Source: Gigaspora margarita (taxonomy: Eukaryota > Glomeromycota > Glomeromycetes > Diversisporales > Gigasporaceae). Taken from it: a DNA stretch of 64,000 nt. Numbering within the stretch: position 1 is the stretch's first letter; each line of letters starts with the position of its first letter. Positions 1 through 12,005 of the stretch are shown here, piece after piece. Under the pieces are notes generated by a model. That model did no database searches. It was not told the origin of the DNA and saw nothing but the letters and a program-made list of their open reading frames with translations. The position numbers were made by a program, and so were the translations under genes. Where the stretch lies: contig WTPW01000658.1 of assembly GCA_009809945.1 (NCBI GenBank), forward strand, positions 200,148-264,147, in the 5' to 3' direction.

Positions 1-124
1 CCTCCCCTATCTCTCTTATTGGTCCGATCAAAAGAGAAGATAAAAGAAAAGGCGGGCTATTTAGATAATGCTATCCAAGTAAACACATAAATCAACAAAG
101 ACAACTGTTTGCTTTTAGAGCATA

Positions 125-262
125 ATAGTATCTTTGAAGCGAACTCCCACGAAGACAGTATATTTTTGGAGTGAACTCCCACAAAGATAGTATATCTTCG
201 GAGTGAACTCCCACGAAGACGGTATTTCTTTAGAGTGAAACCAATGAAGGCAGTATATTTTC
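125..262. repeat. Minisatellite, period about 34 bp, about four copies
   Basis: The phrase GGAGTGAACTCCCAC(A/G)AAGA, followed by an AGTATATTT-like run, repeats about every 34 bases with growing divergence to the right. It lies inside the fold-back element. The open frames across it on the minus strand simply follow the repeat and are not taken as a gene. Confidence 0.7.
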
Positions 263-394
263 AATGAGTAAAAGCACAACAGCATATCAACAGCATGGGT
301 AAAAACTTGCATATTTATAAATCAGATTACTTGTGTAATAGCAGATAAAATAAATAAAATAAAAATAAAATTTATTAAATAAAAATTAAGATTA

Positions 395-668
395 CCGTAA
401 AGTCCCGAATATAAGCAACCCCTGAAAATAAGCAACCCCCAAAAATAAGCAACCTCCCACATTTTGAGATCAAAATACTAAGAAAATAAAATAAGCAACC
501 CCTGCTAAACATATATAAAATTTATTATAAACTTTATTAGTTATTTATATATAAGATATATTGACTAATAAAATCGAATATTTTAAAGTCCCGAATTTAA
601 GCAACCCTCTGAAAAAATTTGGCCAAAATGGGTGGCTTAGGGGGTTGCTTATATTCGGGACTTTATGG
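395..668. mobile_element. Mariner-like MITE (CCRTA family), TA target
   Basis: Both ends carry the inverted terminus CC(G/A)TAAAGTCCCGAAT, continuing into ATAAGCAACC, and each is bordered by TA, as expected for Tc1/mariner-type insertion. Internal AAGCAACCCC motifs repeat several times. There is no transposase. Elements at 45867-46117 and 62846-63264 begin with the same CC(G/A)TA and also sit at TA. Confidence 0.75.
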
Positions 669-1159
669 TATTTAAAAAAAAAGATCAAAAAAAAAATTTT
701 AAAGAAATAAAAGTAGTGTATGTGCATATGTGGGAATAAAAACCATGCTTTTTTTACTTTATTTATTTATTTATTTATTTTTGTTTTTTTGAAAAATCAA
801 AATACCGCATGTACTCAACTTCAAAACAAAGGGGGTTAGACCAAATTTATACTAAAAATATGCAAATTAAACTTTTACATGTAGAATTTTAATATACAAA
901 TATGCAATTAAAAATATAACCTTTTTAATAATTTTTTAAAAAAATATGCAACTTTAAACCTTACTTCATTTAATTTGTCTATGATGGCTACGCATTCTCT
1001 GACCTGACCTATCTATGTATTGTTCAGGGTCCTTTTATGCCCTAAAAGCCAATAGTTGTCTTTGTTGATATATGTGTTTGCTTGGACAGCATTATCCAAA
1101 TAGCCCATCTTTTCTCTTATCTTTTCTTTTGATCAAACCAATAAGAGAAATAAAGGAGG

Positions 1160-3818
1160 TGTTTTTGTCTTTTTTCTTCTCTTTTTGCCTTCCAATCTGA
1201 GTTCACTCTAATAAACAAAAAAAGAATAATAATAATTTGAGAAGTTAAATCAAACTTCATATCTATAATGATAATTTTATTAATGCCTTTTTAGGCTCAC
1301 ATTTATAAAGTCTGAGATATGAAATTCATAGCTTTAATGCAATCAAAATATTTTATAGTTGCTAGTATCTTTTTATTGATATTCAAGAAACTTTGGTAAG
1401 CTTATTTGGTTTCTTTTTTTTTTTTTTATCATTTTTTTCATTTTACTCACATAGTTCTTTATTGTTGGTATCATCATTTTTGGTGATCTTGGAATTTTTA
1501 AGAGCTCACTTATGGGAAAGAAATGATTGAAATTGGATGTAAGATTTTTTTATAGTGATAAAAAAGTTATTACTATTTTATAACATAACATGAAAAACTC
1601 ATTACAATTATGAATTTACTAGAAATCTGATAGAAGTAAAATCACAAGCAAAGTCGAACATACATATGAAACTGAATTTTGTTGGTTTTGTATAGTTACC
1701 TAGTTATAGAATTTCTTGTTTACATAGTACAGTAGTAATATAATATATGTGTTATAGATTTATTAATAAAGTTAATTTTGCAAGAATAATTTTCGTATAT
1801 AGTTAAAAAAGAGTCAATTATCATGTTATGCTCGCACCTAAGTTAATAAAAATTTATTGTTATCAGTTTTTTAACCAAAACTTTTTACTTTATTACCACC
1901 TAGCCAAATAACAATGATATCGTACTTATTCTACTTTTATGCTAATAAACTGTTAATTTACATGTTAATTCATATCTATAAATCCTGGTAAACAGTTACT
2001 TTAAGTTTTACTGTAGAAATTCGGATAATCGTAAATCAACCAGTATTTGAAACAGGCTTAACAGTATCCGAATTTTGAATATCATCAAAAATTCGGATGA
2101 ACGTGATATATTGATTCTAATACTTACATCTGAATTTTTTATTTTACTGCACAACTAGAAATTGCGTTTGTGGGTAGCTTTGTCGCCTAATTTTAACTAA
2201 GCAGCAATAATAATATGTCGCTTTCAATTACTATTGTGAGGAATGTACATCGAAAGTTTTAAACTAATATGCTGCCATATTTTTTAGACATATTTTAGAT
2301 TACATTAATTATTGCATTCTGACGTGCAATTGAAAAATATGCTTTTTAATTTTTCTAGCATTTAATATTTATAAGATAGTCATTTGATTCAAAGCTTTTG
2401 TACTATTAATGTTTATAAAATAGTTTTTATCAATAGTATTTAAAATGATATCAGTAGGGTCTAGTTATCGATAATTAAACGCTACGTAGCCGATGTACAC
2501 AGATACTACATACGTAATAATAATATCTTGGGTCGTAAATGGATTGATTCCAGGCAGTCATATATTTCCATTATTAAATTCACTAATTACACAATGACCC
2601 AAGATACTTTAGTAATTGCATCATAACTTCCTTTTATTAAAATATCATTTGATTTCACGTGTATCACCAAAGTCTACTTCCAAAATAACGCATTAGTGTG
2701 ACTATCAAATTTATCATCCAACCAGTTGGTATCATTAATCCCAGCACCAGGCCCTGCCAGTAATTTAAGACTGAGCATATACACGTATTAGTTGGGTAGT
2801 TTTTGGACTAGATTCTTTTTACTACTTGTACTGATAGGTCTTAAATAGGCATTCTGACACCATTACAATCGTGAGCTAGTTATAGAATTATTTCTTTATT
2901 AAATGAGACCATTACATTTAAAGAAACCGATCATTTAAAAAAATAAACAAAAAATTAGAATACTTCTTGGCAGCAGAGACGCCGAGTTACGTACGTACGT
3001 ATTACGTTAATTGTTAACCGTTAAAAATGCAACGAAAAATCTTTTTGGATTATTAAACTAGAAATTCTATTCGTTATAAAATAAGTTTATTATATAAAAA
3101 ATCTTTGCGCTATCTATTTTCGTCAGACTAGTGATACGGGCCGATGAAAAATCTCGGGTCAGGGCCGGCTCGAGCTGACCAGCAATCTTTAAACATCGAT
3201 TGAAAGTTATTCGATCTTTTTTTTTTTTTTGCGATCCTAATATTTAATGTTACATTCCGAAGATACCCTGCGGAATTACTTCGACTAAATCAACTAATTG
3301 TTATCTCTCGTCTTCATTATAAAAAATGAGCCGTAAAAAAAATTCGCATTTAAATCTAGTAATAACATGAAAAATTCTACCAATAATTAATTCTTTATTG
3401 GGTCCGGATATTGTAATACTATAAAGGAAAATTCTGCCTGTTCTTTGTTATATGCAAGTTATTTGTTCTTGAATCTTCTAAATCTTCTGATCTTTTTGAT
3501 CTTTAGACCCGATTAACCAAGATCTTTTTTTTAAAAAAAAATCTACAAAAACATCTGTATGTACGTACAGTACATCATAATTACAACATTGTGCCTACCC
3601 AATAGTAAATAAGGCCAACTATGCGTGAAGTTCATTGCAGCATTGTACAAGTTATTTAATAAACAATATTAGCTCATTGTGCCCTTATTTCAGATTATTC
3701 TGTAAATAGAAAGTGGTTAATTATAATCCCGGAAAGGTTGATAATCTTAAAACGGCTGACAAATAGTAATCTGCGAATTTCCCCCCTAATAACAGATAAT
3801 AACTTACGTTCTTAATTC
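1160..3818. other. A+T-rich intergenic stretch, no gene seen
   Basis: No coding region of convincing length on either strand. A CAAATTTATACT-type background with short homopolymers runs throughout; AATTCGGAT motifs recur at 2018-2100 without a clear unit. Confidence 0.5.
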
Positions 3819-3826
3819 TATATAAG
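3819..3826 (+). promoter_or_regulatory. TATA-like box upstream of the lipin gene
   Basis: TATATAAG lies about 200 bases before the lipin start codon in sequence otherwise lacking such a motif. It would fit a transcription start near 3850 and a long 5' leader. This is a motif match only. Confidence 0.4.
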
Positions 3827-4021
3827 CCTCAAAACTACCAGAACTTTTTCATTATTTTTGGACATTTTACACTAAAGTCCCAAGCGAAAAAAAGGAAAGT
3901 GGCAGCTCCTTGGTGATAAAGTCAAGAAGAGAAAACTGAGAAAAGAGACGTACTCAAGTTATATCTATAAAGTCTTAAATTCACCCGGACACCGGTATTT
4001 ACTGTAGGATCAGACAAAAGA

Positions 4022-7000
4022 ATGCAGTCTGTTTACAAGTTGGTATCGACTGTCAATCAGTTTTACAGAGAAATAAATCCTTCGACGCTTTCAGGAGCCA
4101 TTGATGTTATCGTTGTTCAACAACCTAATGGTGATCTCGCATGTTCACCATTTCATGTTAGATTTGGGAAGCTTTCCGTTTTGAGACCACAAGAAAAAAA
4201 AGTGTGTATTGTGCTATTTGATCTTTTAATTATTTTACGACAGGGTGAAAATTTTGGTTAATTTCGCTATGCAGATCACATGAGGGTGAAATCCGCGTTA
4301 ACATTTAAAACACACTATGCTAAAGCGGATTTCTATGATCAAAGTGGGTTTTACTAGAATCCAGCGCGGGTTTCACCCTGACATATTATTTTTATTTACC
4401 TATTTTTTAAACTTTAATTTTTTAATTCTGTTTTATTTTAGGTTGAAATGACTGTTAATGGTAAAGTCGTTGATTTTCCAATGAAGATAGGTGAAGCTGG
4501 TGAAGCGTTTTTTGTTTTCGAGACTGATAAGATGGTTCCAGAGGAATTTCAAACGTCTCCACTTACTGGTCCTACGAAATCTACCATAACTGAAGAGGTA
4601 ATTCTTTTACTCATACGACTAATATCCTAATTTATTATAATGCACTCATGCGATTCTTGTTTATTCTGAAGCCTGATTTTCTTGATCTAGGCGCTTCAAG
4701 CTCACAAAGTTTATCGGTTTCGAAAGAGAATGGTTTAGGTTTAAATTATTTCGGTCTTTATATTTACCAATAATTTATTATCATTTCTAACAATTCATCT
4801 AATAATAGTTCCAATTTATGATTTTGGTCGTAATAATGTTCTTGATACTGGTATGAATTAATTAATGTCTGCGTTTTTTTTCTACTTGTAATTATTTTAT
4901 ATATATATTAATTTTGTGGGGATTACTTTCTATTTAGATTTTGGTACGGAAGAAGGTGCTTCCGATTCAGAAAACGTTGTTGATTTAGAATCTGCAATTT
5001 CACAAGATACAGTAGTTGCTGTTGGTTTTTCATCAGATGATGAGACAAACGCAGGAAAAGTAATTGTACCTAAAGAGGTTTATGAAGTTGAAGGAAAAAA
5101 TGTTGTAAATGAACAGTCGATTTCAAATACTATAGAAATTACTATACAACCGGATTTAAAATCCGAATTTGATTCCGAATCGAATATAATATTACCTGGT
5201 AACTCCTACTTCTCTTATTTTTTTGATATAATTTATTATAATTTTCGATTTATTTAACAATATTAACGATATATATTAATATATTAACAAAGAAAAAAGC
5301 GAAATTAATGGAGTGCTTGACGATGTACCTCGTGAAATAAGAGACGGAGGTGTTGAACATGATGCTATCCAAACAATTGAACATGATGCTATCCAAACAA
5401 ATGAACATGATGCTATCCAAACAAATGAACATGATGCTATCCAAACAAATGAACATGATGCTATCCAAACAAATGATAATGATGCGTCTCATAATGATTC
5501 GTCTTCAACAATTGAAACTAGTTCTGATTCACACCCTGGTATGAAGTTTCTGATACTTTATTTATTAATCAAAATTTATAAAGATAAATAATATTAATAT
5601 TTTTGTTAAATAATGGTGAATTGTTTGAAGACAAGAAATCAATCAATGAAAGGTCTTTATCAATGCCGTTGGTTCATTCAAATTGTTCGTATGTTTTCTC
5701 TAAATTTGTTTTTAAAAGAAAAATACAATTTGGCGAATCATTTTATATTGGCTTAAATAAGTTTATATGAATGCTTGTTTCATAACTTTGGATACTATGA
5801 CTTACTTTTTTTTTTATTATCTAAGATTTATTTCTAATCTTAAAAATTTTTTTTTTACATTTTAATTAAAAAATAGTGGAAAAATCTGACGGACCCTTTT
5901 CTGACACTGAACTGGATGACGCACAAAAACCGTATTTATTACATTTTTTTATTATTTTATGTTTAATATTTATATAATTCAAATCTATTAATTCTCACGG
6001 AATAATCTTCATTAGTTTAGAGCGACACATACACAGAACTAGTCCTTTAAGCGATACAGAATTAGAGGTTTTAATCAATTTTTTTTTTTTTTTTTGTTAA
6101 GTTTTACAGTATAATTATATTTCGTCATTTTAACCATTAATTCTATTTGTTATTTCCAGTATGACCCTGTAAAGCATCCAAAGAATTCTGAAGAATGGTC
6201 ATGGGGCTGGGGGGCTCTACCTGTCAGAACATCTGATAAAATAGAACACTGGCAAGAAAATCCTGGTGGCAAAGAATGGAAAGATCCTGAAAAACAAGCT
6301 GAGAATACATCTGGAGTTCAGATTGGTGATAAAACTTATTGTTTTGAAATGTCTCTTTGTGGTGGTGATAATTTTGGAAGGGACGAGGTTGGTTCAATGA
6401 TGTGATTATTCAATTTTGTTCCTATATTCGCAATAACTTTTTTTTTTTTTATCAATCAGACAACAGATGCTGTGTTATTTAATAAACACTTGATTACTTT
6501 CGAACATTTTATGAAAAATCCGCAGCTTTTAAATGATAAAGCGTTGGTTTTTAAATATGAAAATCGGTTAGTACACATATAATTACCATCTATTTAGATT
6601 CGATTTAAATATATTATTAATTTTTATACGTATCTTATTCAGATACCATACATGGGTCACGGCAGCACCACTAATTATATCTCTTGTCGTATTCAAACAA
6701 CCACTTCCTGACTCTTCTATGTCACTTTTGAATAGTAGTCAATCTGAAGATAAACGGAGATATAGCTTTCGAGGATTGAGGCAATGGTGGCGTTCCTCGA
6801 GTCAAAAATCTGTAGACACTATAGAAGAGAGTAATGAAGACAAAGCACGGGATAATGAAAACAAAATACAGAATAATGTTAATAGTGTAAATTGCGTTGA
6901 TCTATAGTGATATAAGATAAAGTAGGGCATCATATAGAAAATGTTTTGTGGTGAATTATAAGTTTACATAAAAAAAAAAATACACGATTTGTTTTTTTAT

Positions 7001-8746
7001 CGAAATCTTGTACTTCACCACAATACCCTACTTTACGTGATTTTAATTTTATTTTAAAAGAACAACCTTTAATCGTAATTGTTTCTTAATCTGATGCTGT
7101 AGGAAAATATTGATAAACACCAAGAAAAACCGTCAAAATTTTATGCTAAAACGCTCCGTTTAACATCAGATCAGCTGGTATGTAAATGCTTATTCAAAAT
7201 ATACGTGTCTAATTTATAAAAACGTAATTTTATATCTGAATTTGCAATAATTTCAGAAAAGTCTTAACCTAAAAAAAGGTGCAAATACCATGACATTTTC
7301 CGTTCCCACTTTTTATCAAGGCAAGGCTACATGCATAGCAAAATTATTCTATTGGGATAATGATACACAGATTGTTATTTCGGATATTGATGGAACTATT
7401 ACGAAGTAAGCTACATTTTTTAATTTTATGTAATTGTTATTTTATCATTTTATAATGGCTCATGATTGCTTTATATCGAATTAGGTCGGATGCACTCGGC
7501 CATGTATTTACAATGATCGGCAAAGATTGGACGCACTCTGGTGTTGCAAAATTATATTCAGATATCCATAAAAATGGGTATCAAATTTTGTATTTAACGA
7601 GTAGGGCGATCGGACAAGTATGTATGGGTAAAACGTCTTAGTTTCGAAAGGATCTAAAAAACATATTTAACAATTTGATCTTGTTTAGGCGGATTATACT
7701 AGAGATTATTTAGAAAAAGTAAAGCAAGACAAATATCAATTACCAGTTGGACCAGTAATTATGTCTCCTGATCGTTTACTAACAGCTTTTCACAGGTAAT
7801 CATTCCAAAAAAATTTTCTTTAAATTATTTGTTATAAAACTTTGATCATCTAATCATTTTGTTTTTTATAGAGAAGTAATAATGCGTAAACCTGAAGTCT
7901 TTAAAATGGCGTGTTTACGTGATGTAAAAAAATTATTTGGAGATAGAAATCCTTTTTATGCTGGATTCGGAAATAGGATAACTGTATGCGTTTTTTTTTC
8001 TTTTTATACAAATATGAATTTCAAATGTATAATAATATTTTTGTACTAAAATTTATTATAGGATGCTTTGTCTTATCGAAGCGTAAATGTTCCATCCTCG
8101 AGGATATTCACGATTGATCCATACGGGGAATTAAAGCTAGAATTATTATTAGGTTATAAGACATCGTAAGTTTTTTGAATTATAATCGTTTTACAAAAGT
8201 TTTTTTTTTTTTTTTTTTATTTTCTTGCATTCATTATTATATAATTCCGTTAATAGTTATGTTGATTTGAATGACTTGGTTGATCAATTGTTTCCTCATA
8301 TTGGTAATAAATGGGATACAATTTACAATGATTGGAATTTTTGGAAACCCGACTTACCAGAAATTGAACTACCTCCGGAAATATATGAAATGTCACCACC
8401 AAAAAGTCCAGCTAATTCTCCGATACTAAGTCCACACAGACCAATACACTTAAACTCTGCTCCTGGAATACTTGAAGCTTCTGCCTTAGCATCTTCTACA
8501 GACTTATCTGATATTGAAAACAAACGAACTTCCGTATATATCGGAGGAAATGTTGATATGCCAGGACGAATGGATCTAACTCTATATAACAATGAATTGA
8601 TGGGATATGATGATGAAATTGATTATGGTGATGACGAAGGTGGATCTGATACCTTGTCTGTAGCTGATGACCAATATGGAGATGATGATGATAGCTTTGA
8701 TGAAGACATACCGGCAGAAATTGATTTAAGGGACTATCCATACTGA
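4022..8746 (+). CDS. Lipin-type phosphatidate phosphatase (PAH1/Ned1 family), 19 exons
   Basis: Mg-dependent dephosphorylation of phosphatidate to diacylglycerol at ER and nuclear membranes is the known role of this family. Exons: 4022-4201, 4442-4597, 4672-4732, 4809-4850, 4938-5198, 5293-5538, 5631-5688, 5877-5931, 6016-6067, 6160-6387, 6460-6566, 6643-6886, 7103-7177, 7257-7405, 7485-7617, 7689-7795, 7872-7983, 8062-8165, 8257-8746; about 950 aa. The N-terminal lipin domain starts [11 protein letters not shown]; exon 10 holds the middle conserved block ([19 protein letters not shown]); the catalytic LNS2/HAD domain has [11 protein letters not shown] near residue 630 (DxDxT), [10 protein letters not shown] and [10 protein letters not shown]. 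The tail is acidic ([14 protein letters not shown]), as in fungal lipins. The start is the first ATG and begins the family's N-terminus. All junction phases close with GT-AG except exon 7 to 8, which is one base out of register as I place it; one boundary there is probably wrong, or the copy has a small lesion. Identity is certain; linker exons 6-9 less so. Confidence 0.93.
4241..4380. mobile_element. Short MITE-like insertion in lipin intron 1
   Basis: The 140-bp segment starts CAGGGTGAAA and ends TTTCACCCTG, perfect inverted ends, and takes up most of the first intron. The same CAGGGTGAAA terminus appears in the fold-back element at 28333-28954. No convincing target duplication was found. 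Confidence 0.5.
5355..5474 (+). repeat. Five 24-bp coding repeats in lipin exon 6
   Basis: Five head-to-tail 24-bp units encode EHDAIQTN (first unit ends TI). They keep the reading frame and lie in the poorly conserved linker between the N-terminal lipin domain and the catalytic domain. A degenerate sixth unit (DNDASHND) follows. Near-identity of the units points to recent slippage expansion. Confidence 0.9.
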
Positions 8747-9345
8747 GTTTTTTTTTTTCTTTAGACAGCAATAGCATTTATTTATTTATTTGACTAGATG
8801 CTTATGTAACATTAATTATGCAACATAATTATTACCTCTAGATAAATCTTTTACGTTATTTTTGGCATTTAACTTCGTTTTGGATATATTATTGTAAATA
8901 CTGTACTATGTGCAATTAAGATTGTATTTTTTTTGCATTTATTATTAAGTGTATAACAGTAAATGTAAAAAAGAAATGTTTTAATATAAATTTCTAGAAA
9001 TTTGTTTTATAATTATTATAGTAATATACTTTCTATTGAGTGTAATTGTTGATGGATTCGATAAGGTTTCATTTTTAGTGTACAAATTACATTATGAAAT
9101 AACCACGTGTATAAATACCAAACGTTTTTTGCCAATTGAGCGAATTTAAACATATAAGAAGACAAACTTTATCTATACACCAAAAATGCCAACATTGCTC
9201 AATGAATTAAGATGCTGTTATGTAATAGTAGCGAATATCGATATCTTGGATCTATGATACTAACTGCTACGTATGTACGTACAACAAAAATTCTTCAACC
9301 AAAATTAGTTTCTGTACTTAACGACCTTACTCGCGCTTGTCCCAA
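8747..9345. other. 3' flank of lipin and intergenic DNA, no gene seen
   Basis: A T-run directly follows the lipin stop and the region is A+T-rich with AATAAA-like strings. No open frame of note on either strand. Confidence 0.5.
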
Positions 9346-9600
9346 CTAGTTGACAAACTCATGGGATTTGGGATTTGTTTATGGATAAACTTGGACAAAT
9401 GGGTTTGTCGGGTCATGCTTTGACCAAACCCAAACTCCAGCCAAATTACAAATCCCATCCCAAATCCCAAATCACATTCCAAATCCCAAACACTGGCCAA
9501 ATCCCAAATCCTATTCCAAATTTCAAATCCCATCCGAAATCCCAAATCTAACACTCCGGACAAAACCCAAATTCTATCCCAAATCCCCCAAAACAATAAT
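9346..9600. repeat. Degenerate AAATCCCAAATC repeat with a dispersed-repeat edge
   Basis: Variants of a ~12-base CCCAAATCCCAT/AAATCCCAAATC unit fill 9420-9600. The left edge (CATGGGATTTGGGATTTG, then a GGGTCATG block) matches 47497-47560, which carries TGGATTTGGGATTTG and a GGTCATGAC block, so this is a dispersed repeat with an expanded internal unit. The open frame on the minus strand follows the repeat. Confidence 0.6.
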
Positions 9601-10249
9601 TACTTATTATTTATCTGAATTAGTGCACTATTGAATTTGCAAACCTATTGTCTTCACAATACGTACAAAATTCATAGAATCCATAAAATTTGATGCAAAT
9701 ACGCCATTTTATCATAATGCATTAATATTGATATAAAATAAATATAATATGTACCATAAAATAATTACATACAAGACTTTCCAAGTTGTTGTGCATGTAT
9801 TGTTTTCTGCGCAAAAATTCACAATTACTGTGCAATATGCACAAAAAAATAAAATGGCATTTTGTAAAAAAAATTTTTACAGCATATTTATGTGGAATTT
9901 ATACCTGAAAAATTGTCGCCAAAGTAAAAGAACCTACTGTAATAGAACTTGCTGAAGGATCGCTTAATGTTGGAGACTGTTATCAGGATTTGGAATTTGG
10001 GATTTTGCCAGAGTTTGGGTGGATTTTAAAGATTTTTATAGTTTTGCCAGCAAGTATAATCCTAGCCCTAACCCTTACTTATAATATTGAATTTTACAAG
10101 TCCACGTGTATTATCAAAAATTTTGTATTGCCTCAGTACCATTTGCTGAATACCTATCTATCAGATTGTACGTACTTTTCGACCAGAAGTTTATGGTAAA
10201 CATACTAGAAGAATGGCTTGACAAACCTATTTTTGGTATTGAAGGATTT

Positions 10250-10690
10250 TGTTAGGGCTTTTGAATACGAGTGGAGAGAAAGTGAATCAATGGTTGCTCT
10301 TAAATGTCATAAGGTTGAAGATGAAAAAACCATTTATTTTATTAATGAGATGTTATTTAATAATAATTAATAAAATATGAATTACATCATATTGCGAAGA
10401 ATTTGTTGTCACCCAAACATTATTGCATTCTTTGGAGTCACAAAAGGTAAACAATTTATAAAGTTTGAGAGCATTATGTCAAAAATATTTTATTTAATGC
10501 AAAAATAAATAACAATGGATACCAGATACTATGACGCGGTTTTACAATATGCTGACGATGAAACTTTGAGAGAAATCTAAAAGCAAATTTTGCGAGATTA
10601 CACTGGACAAATAAGCTACGTGTAGCTAAGGAAATATCATTCGGACTTTTTGTATAGTAATGATATTGTTCATAGTATAGTTGTTAGACG
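10250..10690 (+). pseudogene. Decayed protein kinase fragment
   Basis: Pieces of a eukaryotic kinase appear in order but in different frames: MVALKCHKVEDEKTIYFINE (VALK, with the ATP-binding lysine) near 10290, CHPNIIAFFGVTK at 10408-10446, YYDAVLQYADDETLREI then a stop near 10528-10580, HWTNKLRVAKEISFGL from about 10601, and SNDIVH just before the next repeat. These match the N-lobe, hinge and the start of the C-lobe of the lineage-expanded kinases of Rhizophagus-type fungi. The catalytic loop and everything after it are missing; repetitive DNA starts at 10681. At least two frame changes and stops make it non-functional. The fragment is shorter than half a kinase domain. Confidence 0.65.
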
Positions 10691-10874
10691 AAACCTCGAG
10701 GTTTCGCGCTGACGGAACGCGAAACCTAGTTTCGTCTTTCGTCACTAAAATCTCAAATGACGAAATGACGAAACTGACACGAGCATGCCATCTATGGAAT
10801 GCCCAAAACCAAAATATGGTTATAAGACATGCCACTTATATGATACACCTCGCTCGGCTCAGTGATATGGTAAT

Positions 10875-11168
10875 AACGACCCTAGCGTAACCACCCTAAA
10901 AAATTTCGCTACTAATTCGCCAACCAATCAGATTTCGAGATCAGGTGTAACGCGAAAAAACGCGAAAAATCAATCCAAACCAAAAAATCGTCCATAAATC
11001 AACATTTTACCTATGAAACTGCTTACTGCGCACTAACAAAAAGTTTTCCTTATGAAATTTTGGTATTAAATAGACTCTTTCTAACCTAATTTAATAGCAG
11101 ACCCTAACCCTAATTTAACTGCGAAAAATTTTTAGCGAAATTTTTTAGGTTGGTGACGCTAGGGTCTT
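10875..11168. mobile_element. Mutator-like MITE, 10-bp target duplication
   Basis: Inverted ends (AACGACCCTAGCGTAACC at left; AAGACCCTAGCGTCACC at the right end in reverse complement) continue through CTAAAAAATTTCGC. ATATGGTAAT flanks both sides exactly (10865-10874 and 11169-11178). A 10-bp duplication suggests the Mutator-like superfamily. No coding capacity. Confidence 0.8.
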
Positions 11169-11221
11169 ATATGGTAATCACATCACTTGAAAACATCACA
11201 TGAAAAAAAATTTGGCCTAAG

Positions 11222-11456
11222 CAGTGTCTGAAATTCAATTTTTAAATTAGTTGCGGGCTGCAACTAAATAAAAAAAAATAGTTGCGGATTATAAGAATTT
11301 ATAAAAATTTAGTTGCGCGTATAAGCATTTCATCAAAATTTATAAGTAAAATTTGCAAATTTATGTGCGGAATTTGCATATGCAGTTCAGATTTTGGTTG
11401 CGGAAATTTAAAATTTGTTGCGGTCCGCAAACTCCGCAACCCAATTTCAGACACTG
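11222..11456. mobile_element. hAT-type MITE, 8-bp target duplication
   Basis: Perfect 14-bp inverted ends CAGTGTCTGAAATT, with an exact 8-bp duplication GGCCTAAG at 11214-11221 and 11457-11464. Both features are diagnostic of hAT elements. The interior repeats TAGTTGCGG-like motifs and has no transposase. Confidence 0.88.
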
Positions 11457-11610
11457 GGCCTAAGTATTAGGGAATATAGTTTAGGCCGATTTATTAGTGC
11501 TAGTAAACAAAGACGTCATTGCATGATTTCACGTGTTGTGATTAGTAATTGTCTGAATATCTCGATATTCCTAGTAGAAAATCAAACAATTTAAAATTAC
11601 GAGACGATCT

Positions 11611-11727
11611 ACGGACAGTTCTTAGGGACAGTTCAGTGACCAGAATTAGGATTAGGGTTAGGGTTATGGTAGGTGGATTTAGTTAACGTCAGTCAGCATG
11701 CACTGTCCGTAAGAACTGTCCGTAGAC
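11611..11727. mobile_element. Short inverted-repeat element, unclassified
   Basis: TCTACGGACAGTTCTTA followed by (G/C)GGACAGT occurs at the left end and as its reverse complement at the right, around a core with TTAGGGTTAGGG. No target duplication was found. It abuts the next element. Confidence 0.5.
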
Positions 11728-11740
11728 TCGGCGAAATTGG

Positions 11741-11939
11741 GGGCCTTGTGCCCACGTGACTTTTTATATGTAGATAAGCCAATCAAAATCATGAAAATTT
11801 GTTTACACGGATCATTCCGAAGAAGTCAAAAATAATAACGATAGTCTAAGGAAGACAATTTTACCTATATACCCTCATCCTAACGGTAATTATAATTAAA
11901 ATTTCAAAAGTCACGTGGGTACAAGGCTTTAGCGATCCC
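11741..11939. mobile_element. Mutator-like MITE, 9-bp target duplication
   Basis: CGAAATTGG borders both sides (11732-11740 and 11940-11948). Inner inverted blocks CCTTGTGCCCACGTGACTTT and CCTTGTACCCACGTGACTTT match; both termini start GGG, but the right end has about 11 extra bases before the shared block. The superfamily is inferred from duplication length. Confidence 0.65.
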
Positions 11940-12005
11940 CGAAATTGGAGCAAAGGTCAGAAATATTCCGAAAGGTGGTTTAATTATATTATGGATGCCT
12001 ATATT

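Larger units (their letters stand above)
1..1159. mobile_element. Fold-back DNA element with ~111-bp inverted arms, left end at window edge
   Basis: The first ~113 bases recur as a reverse complement at 1049-1159 with few differences; both arms carry TCTCTTATTGGT and GACAACT blocks. The interior has no gene and holds a minisatellite and a separate mariner-like insertion. The left terminus may lie outside the window, so target duplications cannot be tested. The superfamily is unknown. Confidence 0.7.

Noticed and set aside
10528-10580. YADD-like motif suggesting a reverse transcriptase
   Set aside because: The surrounding pieces (VALKCHKVEDEKTIYFINE, HPNII, TLREI, NKLRVAKEIS) are those of a kinase hinge region, not of a polymerase; no other retroelement motif is near.
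11650-11665. TTAGGGTTAGGG as a telomere or interstitial telomeric repeat
   Set aside because: Only about two units, inside a small inverted-repeat element; similar short strings at 32530 and 33538 are equally isolated.
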